A stretch of DNA of 56,086 nt, taken from assembly GCA_040752675.1 (NCBI GenBank), contig JBFMGF010000114.1, positions 1-56,086 on the forward strand, read 5' to 3'. Position 1 is the first letter of the stretch, and the number at the start of each line of letters is the position of its first letter. Positions 1-8,902 of this stretch are shown here, piece by piece. The notes under the pieces were generated by a model. The model searched no databases, was not told the DNA's origin, and saw only the letters and a program-made list of their open reading frames with translations. The stretch comes from Acidobacteriota bacterium (GTDB taxonomy: Bacteria > Acidobacteriota > Polarisedimenticolia > JBFMGF01). The position numbers were made by a program, and so were the translations under genes.

Positions 1-3000
1 CGAAAGTCCCTCTGTACACGTTGTAGATAGTGGCCTGAGGAATAGACTGCCAGGTCAGATCCTCCTTGTTCTTGTTGAACTGCAGCGTTGCCCCCACTTC
101 CCCTGGTATTGCGCTAACCGAAGCATCAAAGGGAGCGCAATCTTCCAGATCCACAACCCCGTCGTTGTCGTCATCCGTGTCACAGGCATCCCCGATTGCA
201 TCGCTGTCGGTATCCTTCTGGTCACTGTTAGCAACGGACACACAGTTATCGCAGAGGTCCCCGTCTCCATCACCATCCGTATCCTTCTGATCAGGGTTCG
301 CCGTGTTCACACAGTTGTCACAGACATCCCCCACATCATCGTTGTCGCTGTCATGCTGACCCGTATTGGCGTTCCATGGACAGTTGTCGTTCAGATCGGG
401 TATGTCATCGTTGTCATCGTCCCAGTCGCAGGCATCACCTACACCATCCCCGTCATTGTCGGATTGACTGTTGTTCACATCGTTTGGACAGTTGTCGCAA
501 TCGTTACCGTAGTTGTCTCCATCGTTGTTCGCCTGGCTCTCGTTGGCAAGCCCCTGACAGTTGTCGCAGGCATCACCAGCCTTATCCCCATCCGTATCCT
601 CCTGCAGAACGTTGGATACGACCCTGCAGTTGTCATCGCAGTTCACAGTGTTCCCTCCCGTACACTTGTTGTCCCCTATCGTACCGCTGCTGTCCCCGTC
701 GTCCAATATCCCGTCGTTGTCGTCATCAACATCGCAGGCATCTCCTATCAGATCACTGTCCGTATCCTTCTGGTCAAGGTTGCTCACGTCAGGACAGTTG
801 TCGCAGGCATTCCCCAGAGTGTCGGAATCGTTGTCAGTCTGATCCGAATTGGGATTGGATGGACAGTTGTCGCAATCGTCTCCCCTGCCGTCACCGTCCC
901 CATCCAGCTGCGAGGAGTTGCTTGCGAACTGGCAGTTGTCGTCGCAGCTATTCGTAGCACCTCCAACACACCGGTTGTCCCCTATAATCCCACTGCCGTC
1001 CCCATCGTCCAATATCCCGTCGTTGTCATCATCCGCATCACAGACATCCCCGGTCTGATCCCCATCAAAGTCCGCCTGGTTCGCATTCGGATCGTTCACA
1101 CAGTTGTCACAGACGTCCCCGACCCCATCACCGTCCCCATCCTCCTGCAGGGCATTGGCCTTCAGCCAGCAGTTGTCGTCACAGTTTATCGTCGCTCCAG
1201 CCGTGCAGGGATCCTCATGCTTGGTCCCATCGTTGTCCCAGTCCTCCGGTATCCCGTCCCCATCCGCATCATCGTCGCAGACGTCCCCCTTGGCATCGTC
1301 ATCCACGTCCTCCTGATTCGGGTTTACATCGAAAACACAGTTGTCGTCGCAGTTCGCTGTGTACCCACCGTGGCACTTGTAGTCCCCCACACTCCCGCTG
1401 TTGTTTCCATCGTCCAGTATCCCGTCGTTGTCATCGTCAACGTCACAGGCATCCCCTCCTCCGGTCCCGTCGTTGTCCTCCTGCCCAGCATTGGCATCAT
1501 ACGGACAGTTGTCGCACAGGTCTCCCACTCCATCGCCATCCGTATCAGCCTGAGACTCGTTCGATAACCCGTCACAGTTGTCACAGACATCCCCCGCCCC
1601 GTCCCCGTCACCATCCGCCTGATTCTCGTTCGCATCGCTTGGACAGTTGTCGCACAGATCCCCTATCTTGTCAGAATCGACGTCTTCCTGACTCGGATTG
1701 TACTCATACTGACAGTTGTCGTCGCAGTTTGTCGTTACACCCCCGGTGCATGGATCAACCGTCCCATCCCCATCGCTGTCAGGAATCCCATCCCCGTCAT
1801 CATCGTTATCACATACGTCTCCAGTCCCATCGTTGTCGAAGTCTTCCTGATTCGCATTCGAGTCGTTGATGCAGTTGTCACACGCATCCCCCTTGAGGTC
1901 TGAGTCGCTGTCCGCCTGCGTCAGGTTGTAGACGAACTGACAGTTGTCATCGCAATTCACAGTGTTCCCTCCAGTGCATCTGTTGTCCCCTATCGTTCCA
2001 CTGCTGTCCCCATCGTCTAATATCCCGTCGTTGTCATCATCAACATCGCAGGCATCCCCATCCACGTCTCCGTCGTGGTTGAGCTGATCGGGATTAGAGA
2101 CTGCGTCACAGTTGTCACAGGCGTCTCCCACATTGTCCCCTTCGCTGTCTGCCTGATCAGCATTGGCAGTTACGGGACAGTTGTCCCCCATGTTCCTGTA
2201 TCCATCTCCATCTGAATCAATGGGTGAGATTATGAAGACTTCCCCGCAGCTCTCCCGATCGTTGCTGAGACCATCGGCAAAGGTCGCAGTCACTATTATG
2301 TCCCTGTACCCATCCTCGTTGTAATCACCGGAGATAAGGACGTTTCCAAAATTGTCGCTGTCACTCTCGGAATAGATCAGGATATCAGGCCCACTCGTAA
2401 GCAGATCCTTCGTCATCCCGATCAGTGAGCCCGTCCCATAGATGACGTAGACCTCCCCGCAGGAGTACCTGGCATTGTCCTTCCCATCTCCCAGAGGGGC
2501 TCCAATAAGGATGTCACCAGTCCCATCCCCGTTGATGTCTCCCAGCGCAAGACCGTCACCAAGATTGTCGCTGGCTTCGGCGCCATAGACGGCAAAGTCG
2601 GCATCCCCTGGAAATCTCATCTCCGGTGGAGCAGGCAGTGTAGCTCTGCCCTTTACCAGAAATACCTCGCCGGAAGAGCTTCGGACATCCGTGGGCGTTG
2701 GACCATCCGCTGAGGGTGCCGATATCATGAGATCCTCATAGATGTCTCCATCGAAATATCCGAATGTCATGTCATATCCGAAATCATCGTTCTGGTCGGC
2801 TCCTATCAGGACAAGGCTGTATTGTGATGAAAGGTCAAAGCTGCTCCCCGGAGTAGCGCTTCCCAGAATCATGAATACCTTCCCCACGTCAGATTCGCTC
2901 CCGTCATCAGCTCCAATAGCCCCTATCGCCATGTCGGCATATCCATCTCCGTTGAAATCCCCCGCCGCCACCTTCCTCCCTGCATAATCCCCTGAGCTCC

Positions 3001-6000
3001 CACCGCTGATGTAGATGTCATATCCGCCTGTCGTCGATAGATCCTTCTTCTTGGGCAGATCAGCCTCCCCATACACAACCCACACCTCCCCCGAATCCTC
3101 CCTCTGATTGTTAGTCCCATCTGCCCCGAATGCCCCTATCACTATGTCGTCATACCCGTCCCCGTTAATGTCCCCGCACGCCACTGACCTCCCTGTAAGA
3201 TCCCCGTCATCCTTACCGAATACCGTCATGTCAGCATTAGTGATAGACGTGTCGCTGTTACTCAGATCAAACGTAGATGGAAAGTAGCTCTTACCCCTTA
3301 TTACGTACACCTCCCCCGCGCTCGCCCTGTCGTTGAGAGGCCCATCCCCGTATGGAGATCCGATGATGATATCTGCGAATCCATCGTTATCAACGTCGCA
3401 CGATGCGATAGAACGTCCTATGAAATCCATCGCATCCGGCCCGTAGATCGTCACGTCAGCAGGCTGACTGCCCATATCTATTGTCATCGGATGGTACCTC
3501 TCCCCGTACAGAATATAAACCTCCCCGCAGGAGTCCCTACCGTTGGATGGCCCATCCCCTCCCTGCGCAGAGATGATCACGTCTATGATCCCATCCCCGT
3601 TCACGTCCCCGTATGCCATCCCCGTCCCAGTCTGATCTCCCCCCTCCGGCCCGATTATCCTCACATCCTCCGTATCCGTCCCCATATCGATGTAACTGAA
3701 GTCGCATGGGTCTCCTACTCCATCCCCATCTGCATCCTCCTGCAGCGGGTTGCTCGCATACTGACAGTTGTCATCGCAATTTACCGTGTTCCCTCCCGTA
3801 CACTTGTTATCCCCGATCGTCCCGCTGCTGTCCCCGTCATCCAGTATCCCATCGTTGTCGTCATCTTCATCGCAGACGTCTCCCGTTCCATCCGCCTCCG
3901 TGTCCCTTTGATTGGCATTGGAGATCATCGGGCAGTTGTCACAGAGATCCCCGAAGCCATCTCCATCCGTATCAAGCTGATCGTTGTTCGCCACGCTCCT
4001 GCAGTTGTCGCAGACATCACCGAAATTATCGTCGTCCTGATTACCCTGTCCCGCATTAGATATCTTAGGACAGTTGTCGTCACACCCTGTTGTGGAACCT
4101 CCCGTGCATGGATCCACAGTCCCATCCCCATCGCTGTCCGGAATCCCATCTCCATCGTCATCGTCATCGCAGACATCTCCAGTCCCATCCAGGTCTATGT
4201 CTGATTGATCGGAATTCACATCGTACTTGCAGTTGTCGCAGGCGTCTCCCACCCCGTCACCATCCGTATCCTTCTGGGCTGGATTCAAGGTATTCGGACA
4301 GTTATCGCAGGCATCCCCATCGCTGTCCCCATCCGAATTCTTCTGGTCCGGATTTGCCGTATTCACGCAGTTGTCGCAGGCATCCCCCTTGCCATCACCA
4401 TCCGCATCGGCCTGATTCGCATTGCTGTTATTCGGACAGTTGTCGCAGACGTCTCCCACCCCATCATTGTCAGCATCCGTCTGGGATGGATTTGCAGCGT
4501 AATCACAGTTGTCGCAGACATTCCCCACTCCATCAGCATCTGCATCGGCCTGGTCATCATTTGAGTCGTACTTGCAGTTATCGCAGGCATCGCCGTAATT
4601 ATCTCCGTCAGCATTCTCCTGGTTGGGGTTGGATACCATCTGGCAATTATCAGAGGTATCTGGATCACCATCTCCATCGTCATCGCTATCACACACATCT
4701 CCAGTTCCATCTCCGTCCAGATCATTCTGATTGGAGTTCGCAGTGCTCGGGCAATTGTCACAGGAAGACCCTACACCATCGGAATCTGTGTCTGTCTGCT
4801 CGAGATTGTAGACAAACTGGCAATTATCGTCGCAGTTAGTCGTTGCTCCCCCGGCACACCGGTTGTCTCCAATCGTCCCGCTGTTATCTCCATCATCCAG
4901 GATAGAGTCGTTGTCATCATCGGGGTCGCATCGGTCTCCCTGCATGTCTCCGTCGTTGTCCTTCTGATCCCTGTTAGCATCCCCAGCACAGTTGTCACAG
5001 TCATCCCCTATACCATCACCATCAACATCGCTCTGCCCGCTGTTTGCTATCCCGGGACAGTTGTCCCCGATGTCCCTCACCCCATCCAAGTCGGCATCTA
5101 TAGGCGTGATCCCATACCCCTCCCCGCAATCCCAGATCGAAACGTTATACCCGTCCCCCGAGCTCGTCCCTAGCAGCAGATCACCGTATCCATCCCCGTT
5201 GATGTCCCCATCTCCGATTGCTAACCCTATCGCATCTCCCGATTTATAACCGAAAACAATCATATCCACTGTGTCAACCTTAAGATTGTAGCTGCTGAAG
5301 AGATATCCTCCATACAGTACATAAACCTCCCCGCAGGAGTCCCTGTTCTCCAGAGGTGCATCCCCTCCCACCGCCCCGAGGATCAGATCATTCGTCCCAT
5401 CCCCGTTGATATCTCCCATCCAGACCCTGTCTCCAAGATTGTCAGCCTCATCGGCTCCGTAGATGATTATGTCGTGTGTGCTGGATAGGTCTATCTCGGT
5501 TGCCAGTGCACCGCTCCCATATATGACGTAGGCCTCCCCGCTTGCATCCTTCCCGTTCGAGATACCATCAGCAAATGTCGCTCCGATCAATATGTCCGCA
5601 TACCCATCGTTGTTCAGATCGCAAGCATGTACTGATGATGCAGAGTTGTCTCCAGCCTCGGCACCGTATATCGTCACGTCTGCCGCAGAGGAAGCCAGAT
5701 CCTTGCTCCCGCTCAGGCTCCCACCGTATATCAGATACGCATCTCCGCACATAGACCTCGAATCAGTCGGTCCATCACCACCAGTTGCCCCTATCAGAAT
5801 GTCGTCGCTCCCATCCCCGTTCACATCTCCTACGCTCACGTTCCTCCCAGCAAAATCCCAGCTCCCTCCCCCATAGATCACATAATCTGCCCCAGTAGTA
5901 GACAGGTTTATCGTCTTAGATAAAGACGAAGAGCCGTAGATCAGGTATACCTCCCCTGCATCCGTCGTAGTCCCACCTGTCCCGTCACCCCAGGGAGCTC

Positions 6001-6694
6001 CTATCACAATGTCATCAGTACCATCGTTGTTCACGTCCCCTATCGCAAGCCCCCTCCCCAGCGAGTCGTCGTCATCCTTCCCGTAAATGGTCACATCGGC
6101 ATTCGTTATGGCAGGGTCCACGTTCTTCAGGTCTATCACTCCCCCTATCGTCCCTCTCCCGTATATCACGTAGACCTCACCGCATCCGCTCCTCGAATTA
6201 GAGTCCCCATCTCCAAACGGCGCAGATATCACAAGATCATCCGTCCCGTCTCCGTTCACATCTCCGCACCCTAAAGCCCTCCCTGCATTATCCCCTGCAT
6301 CTATCCCGTAGATCACTACATCCGCCTCCTCCTCGCTGAATCTGATCTCCCCCTTCGGATACCTGTTCCCGAAGACCACATACACCTCCCCAGTGTTGTC
6401 CCCTCTCGAATTCCCTGGTCCGTTCGCCCCCGGAACACCCAATATGAAATCCCCTGTCCCATCCCCGTTCAGGTCCCCTCCTGCTACACTCATCCCCATC
6501 TGATCCCCTGCATCCGCCTCCACACGCCCATCCTTCCCGATCAACCTCTGATCGTCATCATCCACAGAAAGATCGATCTCAATGGTCGCTATCTGTCCAT
6601 GGATGGCTTGGATGGAAAATAGATTGCAAAAGAGGAAAATGGAAAAAAAGGCGAAGGCAAAAGGCAGGACCCTCATAATCTTAAACGATTGCAT
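1..6694 (-). CDS. Giant secreted FG-GAP / thrombospondin type-3 repeat protein (C-terminus off window)
   Basis: An uninterrupted minus-strand frame of 2231 codons runs off the left edge without a stop, so the protein is larger still. Residues 1-33 are a signal peptide (basic start, long hydrophobic run, ending near AIHGQ). Residues about 45-520 hold seven FG-GAP/integrin-alpha type repeats (GDVNGDGxxD calcium loops). Residues about 530-990 are a thrombospondin type-3 array (DNCPxxxNxxQxDxDGDGxGDxCD). Residues about 995-1485 are a second set of seven FG-GAP repeats, and about 1490-2180 a second TSP3 array. The last 50 residues resemble the start of an FN3-like domain. Seven repeats per set fits two seven-bladed beta-propellers. 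I expect a calcium-stabilised, disulfide-rich extracellular or surface protein, perhaps adhesive; ligand and anchoring are unknown. The start is ATG at 6694 behind AGGAGG; an in-frame ATG at 6676 is the alternative. Confidence 0.9.
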   Translation of the reverse strand, partial: MQSFKIMRVLPFAFAFFSIFLFCNLFSIQAIHGQIATIEIDLSVDDDDQRLIGKDGRVEADAGDQMGMSVAGGDLNGDGTGDFILGVPGANGPGNSRGDNTGEVYVVFGNRYPKGEIRFSEEEADVVIYGIDAGDNAGRALGCGDVNGDGTDDLVISAPFGDGDSNSRSGCGEVYVIYGRGTIGGVIDLKNVDPAITNADVTIYGKDDDDSLGRGLAIGDVNNDGTDDIVIGAPWGDGTGGTTTDAGEVYLIYGSSSLSKTINLSTTGADYVIYGGGSWDFAGRNVSVGDVNGDGSDDILIGATGGDGPTDSRSMCGDAYLIYGGSLSGSKDLASSAADVTIYGAEAGDNSASSVHACDLNNDGYADILIGATFADGISNGKDASGEAYVIYGSGALATEIDLSSTHDIIIYGADEADNLGDRVWMGDINGDGTNDLILGAVGGDAPLENRDSCGEVYVLYGGYLFSSYNLKVDTVDMIVFGYKSGDAIGLAIGDGDINGDGYGDLLLGTSSGDGYNVSIWDCGEGYGITPIDADLDGVRDIGDNCPGIANSGQSDVDGDGIGDDCDNCAGDANRDQKDNDGDMQGDRCDPDDDNDSILDDGDNSGTIGDNRCAGGATTNCDDNCQFVYNLEQTDTDSDGVGSSCDNCPSTANSNQNDLDGDGTGDVCDSDDDGDGDPDTSDNCQMVSNPNQENADGDNYGDACDNCKYDSNDDQADADADGVGNVCDNCDYAANPSQTDADNDGVGDVCDNCPNNSNANQADADGDGKGDACDNCVNTANPDQKNSDGDSDGDACDNCPNTLNPAQKDTDGDGVGDACDNCKYDVNSDQSDIDLDGTGDVCDDDDDGDGIPDSDGDGTVDPCTGGSTTGCDDNCPKISNAGQGNQDDDNFGDVCDNCRSVANNDQLDTDGDGFGDLCDNCPMISNANQRDTEADGTGDVCDEDDDNDGILDDGDSSGTIGDNKCTGGNTVNCDDNCQYASNPLQEDADGDGVGDPCDFSYIDMGTDTEDVRIIGPEGGDQTGTGMAYGDVNGDGIIDVIISAQGGDGPSNGRDSCGEVYILYGERYHPMTIDMGSQPADVTIYGPDAMDFIGRSIASCDVDNDGFADIIIGSPYGDGPLNDRASAGEVYVIRGKSYFPSTFDLSNSDTSITNADMTVFGKDDGDLTGRSVACGDINGDGYDDIVIGAFGADGTNNQREDSGEVWVVYGEADLPKKKDLSTTGGYDIYISGGSSGDYAGRKVAAGDFNGDGYADMAIGAIGADDGSESDVGKVFMILGSATPGSSFDLSSQYSLVLIGADQNDDFGYDMTFGYFDGDIYEDLMISAPSADGPTPTDVRSSSGEVFLVKGRATLPAPPEMRFPGDADFAVYGAEASDNLGDGLALGDINGDGTGDILIGAPLGDGKDNARYSCGEVYVIYGTGSLIGMTKDLLTSGPDILIYSESDSDNFGNVLISGDYNEDGYRDIIVTATFADGLSNDRESCGEVFIISPIDSDGDGYRNMGDNCPVTANADQADSEGDNVGDACDNCDAVSNPDQLNHDGDVDGDACDVDDDNDGILDDGDSSGTIGDNRCTGGNTVNCDDNCQFVYNLTQADSDSDLKGDACDNCINDSNANQEDFDNDGTGDVCDNDDDGDGIPDSDGDGTVDPCTGGVTTNCDDNCQYEYNPSQEDVDSDKIGDLCDNCPSDANENQADGDGDGAGDVCDNCDGLSNESQADTDGDGVGDLCDNCPYDANAGQEDNDGTGGGDACDVDDDNDGILDDGNNSGSVGDYKCHGGYTANCDDNCVFDVNPNQEDVDDDAKGDVCDDDADGDGIPEDWDNDGTKHEDPCTAGATINCDDNCWLKANALQEDGDGDGVGDVCDNCVNDPNANQADFDGDQTGDVCDADDDNDGILDDGDGSGIIGDNRCVGGATNSCDDNCQFASNSSQLDGDGDGRGDDCDNCPSNPNSDQTDNDSDTLGNACDNCPDVSNLDQKDTDSDLIGDACDVDDDNDGILDDGDSSGTIGDNKCTGGNTVNCDDNCRVVSNVLQEDTDGDKAGDACDNCQGLANESQANNDGDNYGNDCDNCPNDVNNSQSDNDGDGVGDACDWDDDNDDIPDLNDNCPWNANTGQHDSDNDDVGDVCDNCVNTANPDQKDTDGDGDGDLCDNCVSVANSDQKDTDSDAIGDACDTDDDNDGVVDLEDCAPFDASVSAIPGEVGATLQFNKNKEDLTWQSIPQATIYNVYRGTF
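150..2225 (-). repeat. Thrombospondin type-3 repeat array 2
   Basis: Coding repeats of about 35-40 residues rich in Asp, Gly and paired Cys. Two insert modules recur. One reads DDGDSSGTIGDN followed by CxGGxTxNCDDNC, seen near 610-735, 935-1035, 1340-1440 and 1950-2060. The other reads GIPDSDGDGTVDPC, seen near 1730-1810. The same modules occur in the upstream array at 3720-5100. Confidence 0.85.
3720..5100 (-). repeat. Thrombospondin type-3 repeat array 1
   Basis: Shorter TSP3 array between the two FG-GAP propellers. It contains the same two Cys-bearing insert modules as the array at 150-2225 (near 3760-3870, 4080-4170 and 4820-4930). This supports an internal duplication of a propeller-plus-array unit. 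Confidence 0.85.
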
Positions 6695-6740
6695 CGGTCC
6701 TCCTTTTGTTAAGACTGGCAAGAAAATGTAAAGAGCTATC

Positions 6741-6754
6741 CTGACAATTGTCAG
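6741..6754. promoter_or_regulatory. Perfect 14-bp palindrome in leader of the giant repeat protein
   Basis: CTGACAATTGTCAG is perfectly self-complementary. It lies about 25-40 nt downstream of the predicted transcription start and about 50 nt before the start codon, a position suited to a repressor operator. No regulator gene is adjacent, so the function is inferred only from symmetry and place. Confidence 0.45.
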
Positions 6755-6783
6755 ATCAAATTGTTATCGGTTCCTTTTAATGA

Positions 6784-6811
6784 TATATACGGCTCTTTTC
6801 AGATTTGTCAA
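6784..6811 (-). promoter_or_regulatory. Sigma70-type promoter for the giant repeat protein
   Basis: On the minus strand TTGACA (6811-6806) is followed after 16 nt by TATATA (6789-6784), or after 18 nt by TATATC. The predicted transcript starts near 6777 and has a leader of about 80 nt. Confidence 0.6.
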
Positions 6812-6898
6812 GCATTTTCTCATGAGTATAGACCCGGAAAGATAACGTCCAATCAGGGACTTCTGTCCTTTCTGATGTCAGTGTCGAAAATCTAATCT

Positions 6899-8836
6899 TT
6901 AGGATTTTTTCCGCTGATCTACGAGTCGTTCTATCTCATGGAATCTCTTCATATTACGGAAAACAGGATCAGCAAGATAGATCCCTGGCTGACCGAGCCC
7001 CTTCATCAGCGAGTCTCTTATGGCTTCCATGGAAGAATCTTCATCTCCTGTTATAGCGTAACATCTTGCAATGTAGTAATAGACTTCCGGATTGCTATGA
7101 TCTATGGAAAGAGACTTCTTGAAGCTTTCGATGGCATCGCCATATCGCTTGTTCTCTGCCATAAGCATACCTTTCAAAGTATGGAACTGCGGCTTGTCTG
7201 GAAAAAATTCCACGCTGGATTCTGAGACCTCAATGGCTCTATCAAGATTTCTCTGCTCGATATAGATTCTGATGAGCATTTCGTTTCCGATCTCATCCTG
7301 ATAATACTGGTACAGTCTATCAAGATAGAAAAGCGCCTGCGGATACTGCCTCTTTTCATAGTGGGCCGTGCCGGCATATAAAAGGGCAAGCCTGTTTTCC
7401 GAATCGGCTTTCAGGATCGTCTCCACGTAAGGGAAGATCTTATCCTTCTGGTTAGTCAGAAAGAGTTTATAAAGGGCAACGATTTCTTTTTCAAGGTGAA
7501 TGTATTTCTTTGGATCCTTGAGAGAACCCCCATCTTTTTTCTTAAATGAACCGGCGGAGATGTAGCCCAGACTGGCAAGGTCCCTCATAGTCTCCTCGTC
7601 CATCTTTACCCCTGATTTTTCCTCCCTCTGCAAAAGCTCCGCCATAGTCTGTGCCAGCTCTTTCCTCGAACATTCCAGCATCTCCGGCTCCTTTAAAGCC
7701 AGGTTCTGAAGTTCGGAGGGATCATCCATGATCCTGTACAATTCCGGCTCCGGCGCTTCGATGAACTTCCAATTCCCGGTCATTGTTGAATAGAGAGGGC
7801 TCCATCCCAGAGAAATCTCGCCCGACAACGATTCGATGTAATAGAGGCGCTCCCCAGTCCTTCCAGGTGGCGCTTCAATGATATTGCGTAGAGATTCTCC
7901 ATCAACTACAAGTTCCTCTTTTATCCCCAACATGTCTAAAACTGTGGGGAATATATCGACCAATCCAACGAGTTCAGGTATTTTCTTTGCTTCACGCACA
8001 TTTCCTGCCCTGAGGAGAAGTGGAACCATCACCGTCGAGTTGTAGATCAGATATTGATGCTCCATTTCGCCATGATCTCCAAGACCCTCCCCGTGATCTC
8101 CCGCGATGATGATGAGCGACCGATCAAATAGGTCCCATTCCTTCAGCTTGTCGAAGAAGGGCCCAAGCTGGGAATCCATATAGGCAATCTCACCATCGTA
8201 CGGCGCATCGTGAAATTCCCTGTCGAAAGGGGCCGGTGGCGTATAGTCGGAATGCGGGTCGAAGAGATGCAGCCAGAGAAAGAATCTGGAATCTTTATTC
8301 TGGCTCAGCCATTTCAGGGCGATCCCTATAGATTCCTTGGCGGATCTTTCGATGATTGATACTCGTCCAGGAGTATTGTCATAAAAAGAATCTTCATAAA
8401 AGTCAAAACCCTGGTTTATGCCGAAACGCCTCGTCAGCGGAAATCCCGAAATGACGGCTCCTGTACGGAATCCTTTAGCACTCAATATTTCTGCGAGTGT
8501 GGTTGCATTGTCCGGAAGGTAATGTCTACCCGTGACCCTCACCCCATGCCCTGGAGGGTAGAGACCGGTCATTATCGTTGCATGAGAGGGTACGGTACTG
8601 GGAGAAGGGCAGACGGCATGTTCGAAGATAATTCCCTCTTTTGCAAAACCATCAAGGTTCGGAGTTTTCGCTTTCGCATAATCATAACAACCCAGATGAT
8701 CGGATCGCACAGTATCGAGGGTGATCAAGATGATGTTTTGCAGGACGTTATCATCCCTCCCTTTCCCGCACGATAATATAAAAAGTGAGGATAACAACAG
8801 GAAGAATATGAATAACTGATTTTTGCTACAACACAT
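6899..8836 (-). CDS. Sulfatase-fold lipoprotein with C-terminal TPR repeats (paralogue 1)
   Basis: 645 residues. A lipoprotein signal ends at Cys23 (FILSC), so the protein is probably membrane-anchored and periplasm-facing. The alkaline phosphatase/sulfatase fold is shown by LITLDTVRSDHLG (metal Asp41), TVPSHATIMTG at 81-91, and GDHGEGLGDHGE (metal Asp247/His248). The position that is Cys or Ser in formylglycine sulfatases (CxPSR) is Thr81, and the Arg is His85. A Thr nucleophile, as in LtaS and phosphoethanolamine transferases, is therefore more likely than formylglycine chemistry. A linker with ASLGYISAG leads to TPR-like helices from about residue 460. Substrate unknown. Two paralogues lie at 10499-12739 and 31818-34235. 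The start has only AAGG next to the ATG. Confidence 0.85.
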   Translation of the reverse strand: MCCSKNQLFIFFLLLSSLFILSCGKGRDDNVLQNIILITLDTVRSDHLGCYDYAKAKTPNLDGFAKEGIIFEHAVCPSPSTVPSHATIMTGLYPPGHGVRVTGRHYLPDNATTLAEILSAKGFRTGAVISGFPLTRRFGINQGFDFYEDSFYDNTPGRVSIIERSAKESIGIALKWLSQNKDSRFFLWLHLFDPHSDYTPPAPFDREFHDAPYDGEIAYMDSQLGPFFDKLKEWDLFDRSLIIIAGDHGEGLGDHGEMEHQYLIYNSTVMVPLLLRAGNVREAKKIPELVGLVDIFPTVLDMLGIKEELVVDGESLRNIIEAPPGRTGERLYYIESLSGEISLGWSPLYSTMTGNWKFIEAPEPELYRIMDDPSELQNLALKEPEMLECSRKELAQTMAELLQREEKSGVKMDEETMRDLASLGYISAGSFKKKDGGSLKDPKKYIHLEKEIVALYKLFLTNQKDKIFPYVETILKADSENRLALLYAGTAHYEKRQYPQALFYLDRLYQYYQDEIGNEMLIRIYIEQRNLDRAIEVSESSVEFFPDKPQFHTLKGMLMAENKRYGDAIESFKKSLSIDHSNPEVYYYIARCYAITGDEDSSMEAIRDSLMKGLGQPGIYLADPVFRNMKRFHEIERLVDQRKKS

Positions 8837-8869
8837 CCTTTTCTCTATAATAGTTTATTAATTTAAATT

Positions 8870-8898
8870 AATTTACTGAATGGATCCAGTAAAGTCAA
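8870..8898 (-). promoter_or_regulatory. Putative promoter for sulfatase-fold paralogue 1, in a divergent AT-rich spacer
   Basis: TTGACT (8898-8893), 17 nt, TAAATT (8875-8870) on the minus strand. The spacer also holds the 14-bp palindrome TTAATTTAAATTAA at 8858-8871, which overlaps the -10 and separates this gene from the divergent subtilase. Confidence 0.45.
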
Positions 8899-8902
8899 TA
8901 TT

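Noticed and set aside
353-1567. 404-residue plus-strand open frame rich in Val and Ile, and similar plus-strand frames at 3491-4204 and 4205-4564
   Set aside because: Antisense shadows of the TSP3 Asp/Asn-rich coding repeats; no ribosome site and no family signature.
1-5100. Tandem repeats that might suggest a CRISPR array
   Set aside because: Repeats are in frame, vary in length and encode TSP3 modules; there are no constant repeats with unique spacers.
6853-6874. Hairpin after sulfatase-fold paralogue 1 as a terminator
   Set aside because: Stem CAG-GGAC/GTCC-CTG is interrupted by a 3-nt bulge and has no T run.
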